Below, piece after piece: positions 1 to 8,645 of a stretch of DNA of 64,000 nucleotides (position 1 is its first letter; each line of letters opens with the position of its first letter). This DNA comes from PUPG01 sp041686485 (lineage in GTDB: Bacteria; Bacteroidota; Bacteroidia; Bacteroidales; UBA7960). The position numbers were made by a program, and so were the translations under genes. Below the pieces are notes generated by a model, which was not told where the DNA came from, did not search any database, and saw only the letters and a list, made by a program, of their open reading frames with translations. The DNA is taken from assembly GCA_041686485.1 (NCBI GenBank), contig JAWLDT010000004.1, forward strand, positions 1 to 64,000, written 5' to 3'.

Positions 1-682
1 CAAGCCAGCCTGGTGACAGCTCAAGCGCTGTCATTACGGTAGCTTTCCACGGCGAAGTGCCTTAGGCCGGCCAAGTCCGGCCTACACTTTTCACTTTTCA
101 CTTTTCGCTTTTCGCTTTTCACTCAGCTCTCAGCTCCCAGATCCCACTTCGCATCCTCGCGTTTTCTCGCCCTCATGTCCTCTCGCTCTCACCCACTCGC
201 GTCTTTTCTTATGTCACCCCTTCGGGGTTCTGGTTTCGTTTGTGTTTCCCTTTTTTCTATAATCGTTTCATCCCTTCGGGATTTTTCGTTCACTGTTTAC
301 CGTTTACCGTTCACTGTTCACTTCTTCTCTGCTTCCAGCTTCGAGCTTCGAGCTTTTATATAATCATCCTCCCTGTGTGTCAAAATCCTGTTCCCGAAGA
401 GTCGGGATCTTCGACATGGGCGTTTCATGTGTATATATTTTGTTTATTTCTGATATGCAGCGTTTTGCGGCTTGCTGTTTTTAAGTTTTTAAGTTGCCCT
501 TACAGGGCGCTGGTGATTCATGGTGGTGTCTTCTTTCCCCAGGGCGTTGCCACTGGGCTGAATTAAATTGCCCTTTTCAGGGCGACCAAGCCCGGCCTGC
601 ACTTTTCACTTTTCACTTTTTATTTTTCACTTTTCTTCTTCCTTCCAGCTTCCAGCTTCGAGCTTCCAGCTTTTTTGAGCTT
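1..682. repeat. Non-coding repeat-rich region upstream boundary
   Basis: No gene is supported here; the reading frames present are low-complexity and have no family resemblance. The stretch holds 7-bp tandem arrays (CTTTTCA/CTTTTCG units about 88-122 and 600-640; AGCTTCC/AGCTTCG units about 333-358 and 641-675). Two partial copies of one element occur in direct orientation: CCAAG-CCGGCCT-CACTTTTCAC at about 73-105 and 583-615. 15-42 matches 10529-10556 in inverted orientation with 2 mismatches in 28, and 537-590 matches 10390-10430 inverted. In related genomes truB usually follows uppP; it is not seen here. Confidence 0.7.
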
Positions 683-1477
683 CTACATGCTTCCGACAAT
701 GATAGCTGCGAGCCCTACCAGCAGACAATAGATGGAAAAGTATTCAATGTTGCCTTTTCTGACAATGGTCAGCATCCAGCGACATGCAATTACGCCGGCT
801 ATAAACGCGGCCAGGGCGCCAATAATCATGGGCGTCACATCCATAGTTCCCGCAGTGGCTTTTTCTGATATTTGAAGAACCTTGAGAAAATTAGCACCAA
901 AGATGGGGATCAAAACCATTAAAAAAGAGAAGCGTATGGCCTGCACGCGTTCAATCCCAAAATAGAGTGCGGTGCTAATGGTGGCCCCGCTCCGGCTGAT
1001 TCCGGGCAGTATGGCCAGGGTTTGAGCAATACCTATAACAAGTGCACTTTTCAGCTTAACGTTTTTCTTTCCCGTGGATGCAAAGCGGGTGAGGAATAAC
1101 AATGCGGCGGTAACCAGGAGCATTGCCCCGACAAAGACTACCCGTCCCTCGAAAATGTGTTCGATCTGTTCTTCAAATAAGAGACCCACAATGGCTGTTG
1201 GGATAGCTGAGACCAACAGAAGGAGTACAAAGCGCATCTCGGCATTCCATTTGAACCGGAAAAAATTGACCACCAGTGATATAATGTCCCGCCAAAATAC
1301 AACTACCACACTTAAAAAGGTGGCGCCATGCACAACGATATTGAAAGTGAAAAAATCCTGGGGGTCTTCCAGGCCGAATAAAGCGCCACCCAGTTCGAGG
1401 TGTCCGCTGCTGCTGACCGGCAAAAATTCGGTAAGGCCCTGTATAAGGCCCAAAATCAGGGCTTCCAACCAACTCAT
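683..1477 (-). CDS. uppP: Undecaprenyl-diphosphatase UppP (BacA family)
   Basis: Integral inner-membrane phosphatase that converts undecaprenyl diphosphate to the monophosphate lipid carrier used for peptidoglycan and surface polysaccharides. The 264-residue length is typical. The two signature regions are present: GLTEFLPVSSSGHL at residues 14-27, with the catalytic Glu17, and PGISRSGAT at 158-166, with the essential Arg162. About eight hydrophobic membrane segments fill the rest. It lies 19 bp downstream of the DUF3098 gene and follows ftsX on the same strand, a neighbourhood common in Bacteroidota, so it is probably the last gene of that operon. ATG start. Confidence 0.95.
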   Translation of the reverse strand: MSWLEALILGLIQGLTEFLPVSSSGHLELGGALFGLEDPQDFFTFNIVVHGATFLSVVVVFWRDIISLVVNFFRFKWNAEMRFVLLLLVSAIPTAIVGLLFEEQIEHIFEGRVVFVGAMLLVTAALLFLTRFASTGKKNVKLKSALVIGIAQTLAILPGISRSGATISTALYFGIERVQAIRFSFLMVLIPIFGANFLKVLQISEKATAGTMDVTPMIIGALAAFIAGVIACRWMLTIVRKGNIEYFSIYCLLVGLAAIIVGSM

Positions 1478-1496
1478 GTGTCAGGGAGGTAACAGG

Positions 1497-1769
1497 TTAT
1501 CTTTTTTGTTTTGATTTTGAAGGAGTGGTTTCCGGTGGTTTTGTTTTCTTCATGATGGCGTAGATCTGAAGACCATAGCCGGCCAAAACCATTATGGGTG
1601 CCAGTGTCAGCCGTCTGAAACTGAAAATGGCCTCGCTGAACCGGGTGGGATCATCACTGCTCCCGCCGATCATTAAAAGAAAACCGACAGCCGTTACGAC
1701 CAAACCGATTATAAGCCAGCGGTATTTGTGTCTGTCAAATAAAAGCACACTGCCTTGTTGTTTCTCCAT
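1497..1769 (-). CDS. DUF3098 family small membrane protein
   Basis: A 90-residue protein with two predicted membrane segments (about residues 18-36 and 55-72), the sequence GGSSDDPTRFSEAIFSFRR between them, and a Lys/Pro-rich cytoplasmic tail. This pattern is that of DUF3098, a Bacteroidota family of unknown function that is regularly found between ftsX and uppP, as here. The fixed neighbourhood suggests a link with division or lipid-carrier recycling, but no activity is known. ATG start; 113 bp separate it from ftsX, and that spacer contains a 20-bp tandem duplication. Confidence 0.85.
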   Translation of the reverse strand: MEKQQGSVLLFDRHKYRWLIIGLVVTAVGFLLMIGGSSDDPTRFSEAIFSFRRLTLAPIMVLAGYGLQIYAIMKKTKPPETTPSKSKQKR

Positions 1770-1829
1770 ATCTGTTTTCTTTAAATTGAATTCTTCTCTC
1801 TGTTTAACGTTGATAGGGTATCCGTATGT

Positions 1830-1869
1830 CCGGTTTTTCTCATGAATAACCGGTTTTTCTTATCAATAA
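1830..1869. repeat. 20-bp imperfect tandem duplication
   Basis: Two adjacent 20-bp units beginning CCGGTTTTTCT and ending AATAA (1830-1849 and 1850-1869, two differences), followed by a third CCGGG. It sits in the spacer between ftsX and the DUF3098 gene. On the minus strand the units read TTATTC/GATGAGAAAAACCGG-like; no function is apparent. Confidence 0.8.
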
Positions 1870-1881
1870 CCGGGTCATTTA

Positions 1882-2763
1882 TTAATATAAATATAAATGG
1901 TCTGTGTTGATTTTGAGGTATTTTTTTACCGCAAAATATGTTGACAGCCAGCTTATTATAATACCCAATAGCAAAATGGCCCCAAAAAGTGTTAGAAGCA
2001 TCCTGACATCATAAAACATGGCCAGCTCAGGGATTTGTTTCTGGCCAAAGTAAAGCGTTGCGATAAGCAGGACAATGGTAATTGCTGCTCCGATGATTCC
2101 CTGAATTATACCTTTGAGTATAAATGGTCTTCGTATGAATGATTTGGTGGCGCCAATCAACTGCATGGATTTTATCAAAAACCGTTTTGAGAAGACGCTG
2201 AGTCTGATGGTATTGTTGATAAGGGCAAAAGCGATAAACAATAACAAAATGCTGAACACCAGCAGGCCGGTTGCTATCCGGCGCACATTTTGGTGTACAA
2301 GGTGTACCAGTGATTGCTGATAATCGATGTCGGTGATGATTTGCCGTTGTTCAAATTTCTCTTCAAACACCCGAAGGCTGTCGGGATTGGTGTGTTCCGC
2401 TTTCAGATTTACCGTAATGGAAGCGGATAAGGGGTTGTAACCAAGGAATGACACAAAATCTTCGCCGAGGTCTTCCATCAGGTCTTCAGCGGCCTCTTCC
2501 CTTGAGATGAACTTTGTTTTGCTGACGGACGCCATGTCGTCCAGTTCGGACTGCAGGTTGTTTATCGCTGATTCACTGGCATTATTATCAATAAAAAGGG
2601 ATACGGCGATACTTTCACGAACATGTTCCGATAATTTTTGTGCGTGAAGAATGATTAGTCCGAGCAATCCCAGCACAAACAAAACCAGTGTGATGCTCAT
2701 GATTGTGGAAATATAGGAAGACCGTAAACGCCTGCCAATGATTTTGTCCTCCGGCCTGGCCAT
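1882..2763 (-). CDS. ftsX: Cell division protein FtsX
   Basis: Membrane partner of the FtsE ATPase that couples division to peptidoglycan hydrolase activation. The 293 residues show the family layout: a short cytoplasmic N-terminus, TM1 at about 21-41, an extracytoplasmic domain at about 45-165 (with SASITVNLK and the FEEK region), then three TM segments at about 170-285. The motif RSSYISTIMSITLVLFVLG after the basic start is typical of Bacteroidota FtsX. ftsE is not in the window, as is usual in this phylum where the two genes are separated. First gene of the ftsX-DUF3098-uppP group; ATG start. Confidence 0.92.
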   Translation of the reverse strand: MARPEDKIIGRRLRSSYISTIMSITLVLFVLGLLGLIILHAQKLSEHVRESIAVSLFIDNNASESAINNLQSELDDMASVSKTKFISREEAAEDLMEDLGEDFVSFLGYNPLSASITVNLKAEHTNPDSLRVFEEKFEQRQIITDIDYQQSLVHLVHQNVRRIATGLLVFSILLLFIAFALINNTIRLSVFSKRFLIKSMQLIGATKSFIRRPFILKGIIQGIIGAAITIVLLIATLYFGQKQIPELAMFYDVRMLLTLFGAILLLGIIISWLSTYFAVKKYLKINTDHLYLY

Positions 2764-2820
2764 AATACTGCTTTAAATTATCCCACGAAAGTAATAAAAT
2801 TTGTTGAATACGGTAAAGCG

Positions 2821-4632
2821 TTAACCTGCACCTCCGCCACCTGAGGAAGCCCCGCCACCTCCGCCGGCCGTGCCGCCACCACCAGCACCACTTGCGGAGC
2901 TCATAACCGAGCTTGTCGTGGAAACAACGTCGTTGATGGCTTTCCCGACAGATCCTTTGTTTGACTGATGTATCACCAACCAGGCCATAAACCCGGTATT
3001 CCCTGTGTGTTCAAGTCCATCAGACAGTGCTTTGAAGTAACGTGGTCCCAATCCCAGAGCCAATCCGTAAATCAGATATTCATTTACTGTTGAGGAATCC
3101 AGCTTATCTGAATCCGATTCAAAATGAAATCTCCGCAGATATTGTTTTAAGGATTTCCACTGACGGGAGGCTTTTTCACCTTCCTCGGTCCGGTGAAAGA
3201 TAAACAGGGATCCGAGCATGAAGAAAAAGGAAGCAATTAGGGGAACCAGCATCCAGGGGCCGTAAAAGATCAGCAGTACCACAAAAACCAACATAAAAAC
3301 GATCCCTCCAACCAGGCCAATGGTTTGGCCTCGCTGACTCCGTTTGTCAAACCATTCTTTTTTGACAGCTTCTTTTTTGACAGCTTTACGCCACCTGGAA
3401 AAGAACTTTTGCATCTTCGTGCTTTTTTTCTCCATGAGCTTTAGAGATACTTCGCTGGTAGGTTTATCCAGCTCTTCGAACAGGAAAGTAATGAGCTGCC
3501 TTTCATAGGGCAACAATGCTTCCTGATGCTTTTTATAATAATCATGATTCAGTCGAAAATGGATTACCGGGCGCTTTTTAAACCCGAAAACATTTTTTCG
3601 TCCGGATTCTTTTTCCTCTATAGTAAGAAAACCATTGTAAGCAAGATGAAACAGTGTGGAAACCAACGCATTGCCCGTGACATTTCCACTCGACATAAGA
3701 TAATTGACCAGTGCAGGTTTTTCTTTGGCCGGCAGGCTGGTGAATGCGCCCGGCTTTTCTTCCAGGACAGGCCGCCGGCCGTATTTTCTATAGAGCCAGA
3801 TCCATAGGCCGATCAATATCACAGTCAGCGGAAAGGCGAGCATTTTTCCGGTTGCATGGCGTGCTGCTTTTTCGGCTTCTTCTTCCCGGGCTTCTCTGCG
3901 AAGCCGGTTGGCTTCTTCGGTCAGCCCGGCGGCCTCTGCTTGTACTTTTTCCCTTATATGCTCATCTTGTTTGTCAAGCCCGGGAAAATAGTCAGGCGGA
4001 TACAGGGCCCTGATTTCCAGGTAATGTTTTGCAGGAAGCCTGTCCAGGGTGATGTTTATCACACCACCTTCCTGGATTTCTGAGATGGCGTCCAGGGACC
4101 CATGAACCCAATGCGCAGGTTCTCCCGTGGGCAGTGATTCCGGGGGTATGATACGGGCTGTGATATCATGGATGGGTTTATCCCATTGATCGGATATGAG
4201 CTGGTAATAAAGCAGCGCGGCATCCTGGTAACCCTCCATGGCACCCTCTGCCGTGAACGCTATCCTAAAGGTCCTGGTGGTATCTTCTGCTTCGAAAAAC
4301 AGCCGCAGCTCAACCTCATCATTGTTTTTTTTGATACTCATGGTGCCCGGTTCTTCACTGTTCGATCTGCGGTACTCCCTGTCTCCTTCAAACACCCGGA
4401 AATCCGAAAAGGCAGCTTTTCCGTCAAGCGGGAATGTGCGGTAAACGTAGGAAAAGCTGCCGTCGAAGGAAAATGTCCGGTCCTCCCGGACCTCCATGAG
4501 GCCGTCGTCGGTCAGCTCCAGGGTGATGTCGAGGGCACTCATCTGGTAATCATCTGCCAGAATAGCGGTTACAGGAAACAGCAACATGATCGTCGTCAGG
4601 AGTAGTGATTTCTGTGTTCTTTTGATAGCCAT
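2821..4632 (-). CDS. DUF2207 domain membrane protein, Gly-rich C-terminus
   Basis: About 603 residues from the chosen ATG at 4632, which gives a clean signal peptide (MAIKRTQKSLLLTTIMLLFP, cleavage near ILADD). An upstream ATG at 4674 would put 14 extra residues before it. The N-terminal half (about 25-215) is an extracytoplasmic beta-rich DUF2207 domain, then a basic/acidic linker, one TM near 270-285, a cytoplasmic segment, two adjacent TMs near 445-490, and a C-terminal tail of Gly/Ser/Ala repeats (GGGGASSGGGGAG). This is the family of predicted membrane proteins annotated DUF2207; role unknown. The Gly-rich tail is common in the family. Confidence 0.85.
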   Translation of the reverse strand: MAIKRTQKSLLLTTIMLLFPVTAILADDYQMSALDITLELTDDGLMEVREDRTFSFDGSFSYVYRTFPLDGKAAFSDFRVFEGDREYRRSNSEEPGTMSIKKNNDEVELRLFFEAEDTTRTFRIAFTAEGAMEGYQDAALLYYQLISDQWDKPIHDITARIIPPESLPTGEPAHWVHGSLDAISEIQEGGVINITLDRLPAKHYLEIRALYPPDYFPGLDKQDEHIREKVQAEAAGLTEEANRLRREAREEEAEKAARHATGKMLAFPLTVILIGLWIWLYRKYGRRPVLEEKPGAFTSLPAKEKPALVNYLMSSGNVTGNALVSTLFHLAYNGFLTIEEKESGRKNVFGFKKRPVIHFRLNHDYYKKHQEALLPYERQLITFLFEELDKPTSEVSLKLMEKKSTKMQKFFSRWRKAVKKEAVKKEWFDKRSQRGQTIGLVGGIVFMLVFVVLLIFYGPWMLVPLIASFFFMLGSLFIFHRTEEGEKASRQWKSLKQYLRRFHFESDSDKLDSSTVNEYLIYGLALGLGPRYFKALSDGLEHTGNTGFMAWLVIHQSNKGSVGKAINDVVSTTSSVMSSASGAGGGGTAGGGGGASSGGGGAG

Positions 4633-4743
4633 GGATATAGAAAAGCAGCACATAATACGAAGGTTTTGTTCCATCTGTAAAGATATAAATAATCTCGCTG
4701 CTCTTTAACCAGACAACAGTAAGCTGTGGCATACCTGTTCCCC

Positions 4744-5853
4744 CTATATTGTGGCCTGTAGCCTGAAGATTTTTCCCGGCAGGGGTTTTACCACCCCTTT
4801 AAATTCGAGGTTCAGGAGGACGGAGGTGGTTTTGCTCAGGTTAAAACCGGTGCCGGTAACCAACTGGTCGATGCCGGCCTCCCGTCGTTCTTTCAGGTAA
4901 GCAACCAGTATTTTTTCTTCCTCCGAGAGTGAAACAAACAGGCTGGTTTGGCGACCTTTTTTGTTTTCTGTTCCTTTTTCCCAATTCATGATATACTGGA
5001 TGTCGGCTACCGACTCTATAAGGTGTGCTTTATTGATTTTGATAAGTTTGTTACAGCCCTGGCTATAGATATCCGTGGTGCGACCGGGAAGGGCAAAGAC
5101 ATCCCTGTTATAGGTATTTGCCACATTGGCCGTGATAAGAGCACCACCGGTCACAGCCGCCTCAATCACGATGACTGCATCGCATAAACCGGCGATGATA
5201 CGGTTACGCCTGGGGAAATTTTCACGATCAGGCCTGGTTCCTGACAGGAAATCACTCATCAGGCCACCTTTTGTAAGCATTTTTTTTGCCAGCTTGTGAT
5301 GCAAAGACGGATAGATGCGATCGAGCCCATGCCCCAGAACTGCGACGGTGTTCAGGTTGTTTTGCAGGGCAGTTTCGTGGGCACAGGCATCTACACCATA
5401 AGCCAGACCGCTGATAATTAGGGGGTTATATGGAACCAGGTCGTGTACCAATGCTTCACATTGTTCCCGGCCATAGCTTGTGATCTTACGGGTTCCTACG
5501 ATGGACAGTATACGGGGGTGGTTCGGATAGATCTCTCCTTTCGTAAACAGTAGTAGTGGAGCATCTTCACACTGCTTCAGCCGGAAGGGATAGTCATCAT
5601 CAAGGTAAAAACGTGCTTTGATGCCATGTTTTTTCAGAAATGCCACTTCCTTTTCAGCCCGTTCCAGACAGCGGTGCTGGTATACGGCACGTGCCAGGGC
5701 TTCGCCTACACCTGGTATTTTTTTGAGGGAGGCCAGCTTTTCTCTAAAAATAGGCTCGACGCCGCCACAGTATGATATCAGCTTTCTTGCCGTAACGCCG
5801 CCTACCCCGGGAATTTGGGTTATGGCGATCTGATATATAAGGTCTTTTTCCAT
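4744..5853 (-). CDS. dprA: DNA-processing protein DprA
   Basis: Loads RecA onto incoming single-stranded DNA during natural transformation, though the gene is widespread in bacteria with no known competence. 369 residues: an N-terminal helix-hairpin-helix/SAM-like region (IPGVGGVTARKL at 14-25, IPGVGEALA at 46-54), then the Rossmann-fold DprA domain with VGTRKITSYG at 119-128, SGLAYGVDA at 148-156 and FPRRNRIIAGL near 222, and a C-terminal winged-helix domain (about 310-366). Length and domain order are complete. A TAnnTTTG box lies at 5873-5880, giving a very short leader. ATG start. Confidence 0.95.
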   Translation of the reverse strand: MEKDLIYQIAITQIPGVGGVTARKLISYCGGVEPIFREKLASLKKIPGVGEALARAVYQHRCLERAEKEVAFLKKHGIKARFYLDDDYPFRLKQCEDAPLLLFTKGEIYPNHPRILSIVGTRKITSYGREQCEALVHDLVPYNPLIISGLAYGVDACAHETALQNNLNTVAVLGHGLDRIYPSLHHKLAKKMLTKGGLMSDFLSGTRPDRENFPRRNRIIAGLCDAVIVIEAAVTGGALITANVANTYNRDVFALPGRTTDIYSQGCNKLIKINKAHLIESVADIQYIMNWEKGTENKKGRQTSLFVSLSEEEKILVAYLKERREAGIDQLVTGTGFNLSKTTSVLLNLEFKGVVKPLPGKIFRLQATI

Positions 5854-5872
5854 ATTATTAAGTAGAATAGAC

Positions 5873-5880
5873 CAAATTTA
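5873..5880 (-). promoter_or_regulatory. Candidate -7 box (TAAATTTG) for dprA
   Basis: Read on the minus strand the sequence is TAAATTTG, an exact TAnnTTTG match 20 bp before the dprA ATG. No TTTG is found at the expected -33 spacing, so only half the promoter is recognisable. The region 5854-6175 otherwise holds no gene or RNA that I can recognise. Confidence 0.4.
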
Positions 5881-6175
5881 TTCCAAAAAGACCATAAATG
5901 CCCTCATAAAAAAGGCTAACGGCAGGATAAGTTGGCTGTAAGGAGATAAAAAGCCACTTGCACCGGATATAGGGCACGCAGACAATGCTGAACCATGTAA
6001 CCATTTAGAGTGGAACTAGTGTCATGTCAACGCTACTTTGGTCGGCCCATAACTTGATCTTTTCGCTCCTCTGCATTACAAGTTCTTTGTGTAACTGCAG
6101 CTATGTACAGGTCTCTTTTATTGATCTGAGAAAATAACCTTGCGATGTAACCGATACAGAAGCATTAACAGGACA

Positions 6176-7054
6176 TTAGTGGGTTTTTGTCATGGTGTCG
6201 GGCACCACAATAATAAAATCAGCGAGTCCTGTGTGTTGTGCTTCCAGTGTGTCTATATCTGCTTGTTCGACGGTGCTGATGGTCATCACCCGCGGGGCAT
6301 TGTCACTATACTCCTGAAGGTACCAAACAATGCCTTCGTCATTATTGGAGTGGTAAGCGCCGTTAAAGTGCAGAAAGGTGTCGTTTTCAGCATGGTTTTC
6401 AAGAATAAAATGGGCCATGGTGGCATCCTTGATCGCCTGTGCCTTGGGGAAGTTTTCGTTGCCGTGCCCGGGCATGCCGTCCATTTCAAGCATTGCTTTG
6501 TAACCGGGCAACTCCGGATCATAAGGCACCGGTAAGGGAGCTATATAGGTTTTTGCTTGTGAATCAAGCTTGTCCAGCGCCTCAAATCCGCCACGGTGAA
6601 CCACGGCGGCATAGCGCCTGGGGATGTTGGTAGCGACAAAGGGTATACCATTTTCTCTTGCAAGCTCAACCAATGGCTCATAGTCGGTATCGTAGTTGTC
6701 CCAAAGTTTGGCTTCAGCCTTAAAATGACGTTGCTGAATATGTCCGTCAACATATTCGTTAATAAGAAGCTGGTTGTCAGATTCCAGCATTTCGGCGCCC
6801 AGCACCAACCCGGTTTCCTTATGTTGCAAAAGGTCATGGCTGAGCTCATATTGTAACCAATGGGCGACAGGGTTGTTATGCAGTTCTCCAAAAAGGATAA
6901 TATTCGCCTCCAGGGCTCCTGTCAGGAGTTCCTGGTAGTTGGTTACATCCCCTTCACGCGTAAAAACTCTGTACGCATCCTTCTCAGATGCATCCAGGGT
7001 TGACGCGAATGAAAAAGTTATCAGCAAAAGGATGGTTATGATTTTTGGAATCAT
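6176..7054 (-). CDS. ChaN-family haem-binding (lipo)protein
   Basis: 292 residues with an N-terminal signal peptide (MIPKIITILLLITFSFASTLDA), without a clear lipobox Cys. The body matches the ChaN / Cofac_haem_bdg family: ILFGELHNNPVAHWLQYEL near 52-71, AEMLESD near 87, ATNIPRRYAAVV near 140, a GAYHSNNDEG segment near 232, and a Pro-His-type substrate pocket. ChaN of Campylobacter binds cofacial haem and aids iron uptake; function here is inferred from the family only. It stands alone: the divergent side is empty and cdd lies upstream on the same strand, 102 bp away. ATG start. Confidence 0.85.
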   Translation of the reverse strand: MIPKIITILLLITFSFASTLDASEKDAYRVFTREGDVTNYQELLTGALEANIILFGELHNNPVAHWLQYELSHDLLQHKETGLVLGAEMLESDNQLLINEYVDGHIQQRHFKAEAKLWDNYDTDYEPLVELARENGIPFVATNIPRRYAAVVHRGGFEALDKLDSQAKTYIAPLPVPYDPELPGYKAMLEMDGMPGHGNENFPKAQAIKDATMAHFILENHAENDTFLHFNGAYHSNNDEGIVWYLQEYSDNAPRVMTISTVEQADIDTLEAQHTGLADFIIVVPDTMTKTH

Positions 7055-7156
7055 ACGTCTGCGGGTTTGCTGGCTGATGGCAGCCAGGGGTTGGACAATT
7101 ACACATTATGTTCTTAGAGCCAAACAGATATGTTGCCAATTTGTTTGCTCATTGAT

Positions 7157-7651
7157 TCACCGGTTGTTTTTCAGGTCTTTGCCGGAAAAGTCGAGTGGGA
7201 GCAAGTCTTTCATTTTTTCAATAATGTAGATTTTCCCATTTTTCCCGGCCAACAAAACTTTTAGAGGGGATTGCTGCGCGCTTTCATATTCGAGTAACAC
7301 CTGCCGGCAGGCACCACAAGGGGAAACCGGGCCTTTGGGTAGCAGGCGCTCAGAAGTAGCGCTGACAGCGATTTTTTTCATGACGGCACCGGGGTACATG
7401 GCAGAGGCAGCGAACGCAGCAACCCGTTCTGCACATAAACCACTCGGGTATGCCCCGTTTTCCTGGTTTGACCCTTTGATAATTTCGCCATTATCCAGTA
7501 AAATCGCAGCTCCTACATAAAACTTTGAATAAGGGGCATATGCATTTTCTGTCATGCGATTTGCTTCCTGCACCAGCATCTGCTCATCTTCCGGTAGTTG
7601 TGTAATCCCTTCCACCTCATAAAATTGTATCGAAAACGTTTTATTTTTCAT
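7157..7651 (-). CDS. cdd: Cytidine deaminase
   Basis: Deaminates cytidine and deoxycytidine to the uridine forms in pyrimidine salvage. The zinc site is intact: CAER at residues 73-76 (Cys73 ligand, Glu75 proton shuttle) and PCGACRQ with Cys112 and Cys115. NAYAPYSKFYVGAA near 36-49 is the family N-terminal signature. At 164 residues it is slightly longer than the roughly 130-residue homotetrameric enzymes, with about 25 extra N-terminal residues, as is usual for Bacteroidota. ATG start. The upstream side carries a short AGCTTCC/AGCTTCG repeat. Confidence 0.95.
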   Translation of the reverse strand: MKNKTFSIQFYEVEGITQLPEDEQMLVQEANRMTENAYAPYSKFYVGAAILLDNGEIIKGSNQENGAYPSGLCAERVAAFAASAMYPGAVMKKIAVSATSERLLPKGPVSPCGACRQVLLEYESAQQSPLKVLLAGKNGKIYIIEKMKDLLPLDFSGKDLKNNR

Positions 7652-7991
7652 AGTGCTGTATGTTGTGCTTTTCTTCCTTCGAGCTTCCAGCTTCCAGCTT
7701 CGAGCTGTTCAGAATCACATAATAATTGGTTATCTTGCTATATATTGCGGGTTCGAGCCCATTGGATATCTAAATATCTAACACAAAGTTTTTTCAAAGT
7801 TTTCCACGCCTCATTCCCTGATTAGTCGTTGTTGTAAAAATGTATACGTAAATCAAATAAAAATGTTGGATTTATGGGTTGATTTGACCAAAAACTTGGC
7901 TTTTAAGAATAAATGTACTATATTTGTGGTAGAACGAAAGGCATTGAGTAATTTGTTCAAACATATTTTGTATCACTAAAAAATCAGTACT
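7652..7991. other. Intergenic region with 7-bp repeat and a promoter
   Basis: No gene seen. 7677-7708 carries a short array of AGCTTCC/AGCTTCG heptamers like those at 333-358 and 641-675. The right half is AT-rich and contains the promoter of the YtxH operon. Confidence 0.6.
7895..7926 (+). promoter_or_regulatory. Bacteroidota-type promoter of the YtxH operon
   Basis: CTTG at 7895-7898 (-33 box), a 20-bp spacer, then TATATTTG at 7919-7926, an exact TAnnTTTG -7 box. Predicted start near 7932 leaves a leader of about 60 nt before the ATG at 7992. Confidence 0.7.
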
Positions 7992-8246
7992 ATGAGTAAT
8001 TCAGGAGGAAAAGTGTTTTTTGGATTTGTATTTGGTGCAGCGGTAGGTGTTGCCGCAGGGCTTCTTTTTGCTCCCTCTACAGGTGAAGAATCCCGTAAGA
8101 AGCTTCAAGAGAAAGGGAAGGAGTATTCCGACGAATTGAATAAGCAAGTTACGTCCAAGATTGATGAATTAAAAGAGTATGTCGGTGACCTGGCAGAAGA
8201 CGCTAAAACAAGGGTCCGCAAGGCCCAGGGTGGCGATAATAAATAA
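7992..8246 (+). CDS. YtxH domain protein
   Basis: 84 residues: a Gly/Ala-rich membrane segment (FGFVFGAAVGVAAGLLFAPSTGEESRKKL, about 9-37) followed by a charged amphipathic helix (residues 38-80) rich in Lys/Glu/Asp. This is the YtxH pattern, first noted in a Bacillus general-stress protein. The membrane segment followed by a long charged helix suggests a membrane-anchored cytoplasmic or peripheral helix. First gene of a three-gene operon behind a good promoter; 15 bp before the next gene. Exact function unknown. Confidence 0.85.
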   Translation: MSNSGGKVFFGFVFGAAVGVAAGLLFAPSTGEESRKKLQEKGKEYSDELNKQVTSKIDELKEYVGDLAEDAKTRVRKAQGGDNK

Positions 8247-8261
8247 TGATCTCCAAGCTAC

Positions 8262-8645
8262 ATGGACGTAAAAGAACTTTTTTCGCACCTTGTTGCCTTA
8301 AAAGACACTATCCGTAGCTATCTTGAAACAACGATAGCTTATTACGGGGTCACGGCGTTTGAAAAGGCAGCCAAGGTGTTTAGCTTTTTTATGGTGAATC
8401 TGGTGGTGTTGGTTGTTGGCTTGCTGGCATTATTGTTCCTGTCAGGAGCCGCTGCCTTGTATCTGGGTGAATACCTTGATTCATATGCGTTGGGTATGCT
8501 GATCGTAGGCGGGTTTTACCTGCTTGTGCTACTGATCGTTTTTGTTTTACGCAAACAAATATTTGGCCGTTTTGCCATACGGGCATTGAAAAATATAATT
8601 CTTGATGAGCGTTCCAAAAGCAAAAAGGGGAGGGCTAACGTATGA
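8262..8645 (+). CDS. Phage-holin-family (Holin-X-like) membrane protein
   Basis: 127 residues. An amphipathic N-terminal helix (about 1-40) precedes two hydrophobic segments (about 46-72 and 80-104) joined by a short loop, then a basic tail (ERSKSKKGR). This is the layout of the putative actinobacterial Holin-X family (often annotated phage holin family protein), which is common outside phages and often sits next to YtxH genes. There are no phage genes nearby, so a lysis role is unlikely. Its stop overlaps the next start in ATGA (8642-8645), indicating translational coupling. Confidence 0.75.
   Translation: MDVKELFSHLVALKDTIRSYLETTIAYYGVTAFEKAAKVFSFFMVNLVVLVVGLLALLFLSGAAALYLGEYLDSYALGMLIVGGFYLLVLLIVFVLRKQIFGRFAIRALKNIILDERSKSKKGRANV

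Noticed and set aside
175..868. Overlapping plus-strand frames of 62-124 codons
   Set aside because: They translate CTTTTCAC and AGCTTCC arrays; the last one runs into the uppP gene on the other strand.
5854..6175. tRNA or small RNA between dprA and the ChaN-like gene
   Set aside because: No cloverleaf, terminator or conserved RNA motif visible by eye.
8262..8645. Prophage holin
   Set aside because: The Holin-X-like family is widespread on chromosomes beside YtxH and there are no phage genes here.
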